A DNA stretch of 64,000 nucleotides from Tissierella simiarum (GTDB lineage Bacteria > Bacillota > Clostridia > Tissierellales > Tissierellaceae): assembly GCF_018917865.1 (NCBI RefSeq), contig NZ_JAHLPM010000006.1, positions 1 to 64,000 of the forward strand. Reading direction: 5' to 3'. Below, one piece after another: positions 63,868 to 64,000 of this stretch (the stretch's first letter is position 1; the number at the start of each line of letters is the position of its first letter). The notes beneath the pieces are model-generated. The model ran no database searches. It had not been told where the DNA came from and worked only from the letters and a program-made list of their open reading frames with translations. Made by a program: the position numbers and the translations under genes.

Positions 63868-64000
63868 ATGATTAGAACCATAAATGGCAATATAGAGACC
63901 CTTGGTAAAACTTATATACATGAGCATATAAAATTAGATCTATCGGGATATAAGAAAGATCCTGATACAAATTATAACAACACTACTGCGATTATATCGG
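63868..64000 (+). CDS. php: Phosphotriesterase homology protein (Php/YhfV-like), partial
   Basis: The first 44 residues of a phosphotriesterase-family amidohydrolase, cut by the right edge of the window. TYIHEHIKLDLSGYK contains the metal-binding HxH pair and resembles E. coli Php (HEHLHIDLSG). AAGGGGTAGG precedes the ATG. In E. coli php is part of the yhf cluster, which strengthens the assignment. The substrate is unknown. Confidence 0.85.
   Translation, partial: MIRTINGNIETLGKTYIHEHIKLDLSGYKKDPDTNYNNTTAIIS

Overview
The window is the replication-origin region of a low-GC, Gram-positive, probably spore-forming anaerobe of the class Clostridia. Gene order around dnaA is the classical Firmicutes one: yidC-yidD-rnpA-rpmH on one side of the origin and dnaA-dnaN-yaaA-recF-remB-gyrB on the other, followed by mnmE-mnmG-rsmG-noc-parA-parB. 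The coding sequence is AT-rich and arginine is mostly AGA. A rubrerythrin, a cyclodeaminase, a spore-protease homologue (YyaC) and the amino-acid transporters fit a peptide or amino-acid fermenting anaerobe. A Tissierellales-like affiliation is a guess from overall character only.

Left arm (1-14.5 kb, all on the minus strand): the 5' end of a 16S rRNA gene with two tandem consensus promoters; rsbV-rsbW-sigB; gyrA; a peptide ABC transporter (binding protein plus two permeases, no ATPases) lying between gyrB and gyrA; gyrB, remB, recF, yaaA, dnaN, dnaA. The origin appears bipartite: a dense DnaA-box cluster upstream of dnaA (about 14.53-14.88 kb), and a DnaA-box/GC-rich/DnaA-trio element in the dnaA-dnaN gap (about 12.94-12.98 kb).

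Right arm (14.9-34 kb, almost all on the plus strand): rpmH to rsmG, then noc, parA and parB with two good parS sites and one weaker candidate. Between noc and parA lies a scar: a decayed IS200/IS605-type tnpB (minus strand) split by a YbaK-like deacylase gene, plus a MazG-like gene. Then come a PhzF-family enzyme, a cation antiporter, an alanine/sodium symporter, a cyclodeaminase, adenine deaminase, a cysteine-desulfurase-like enzyme, a DUF4446 protein and a lipid kinase.

From 34.4 to 41.7 kb several genes run against the fork: yyaC, a subtilase, and a P-type cation ATPase whose leader is a yybP-ykoY (manganese) riboswitch. An M23 peptidase gene in the same stretch has a WalR box. The walRK operon follows (walR, walK, a small secreted protein, yycH, yycI, walJ, htrA), then a CxxH/CxxC protein and a HutP-family RNA-binding protein. 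Next are two ABC transporters (TrpXYZ-like and polar-amino-acid type), a TudS-like protein, surE and rubrerythrin.

The last 7 kb is the least described part. A DUF1538 membrane protein is paired with a tandem-PII signalling protein, both of them internal duplications. It is followed by a yhf-type cluster (yhfZ regulator, yhfY PRD protein, yhfU, yhfT, start of php) with the same inverted-repeat operator before yhfZ and before yhfY.
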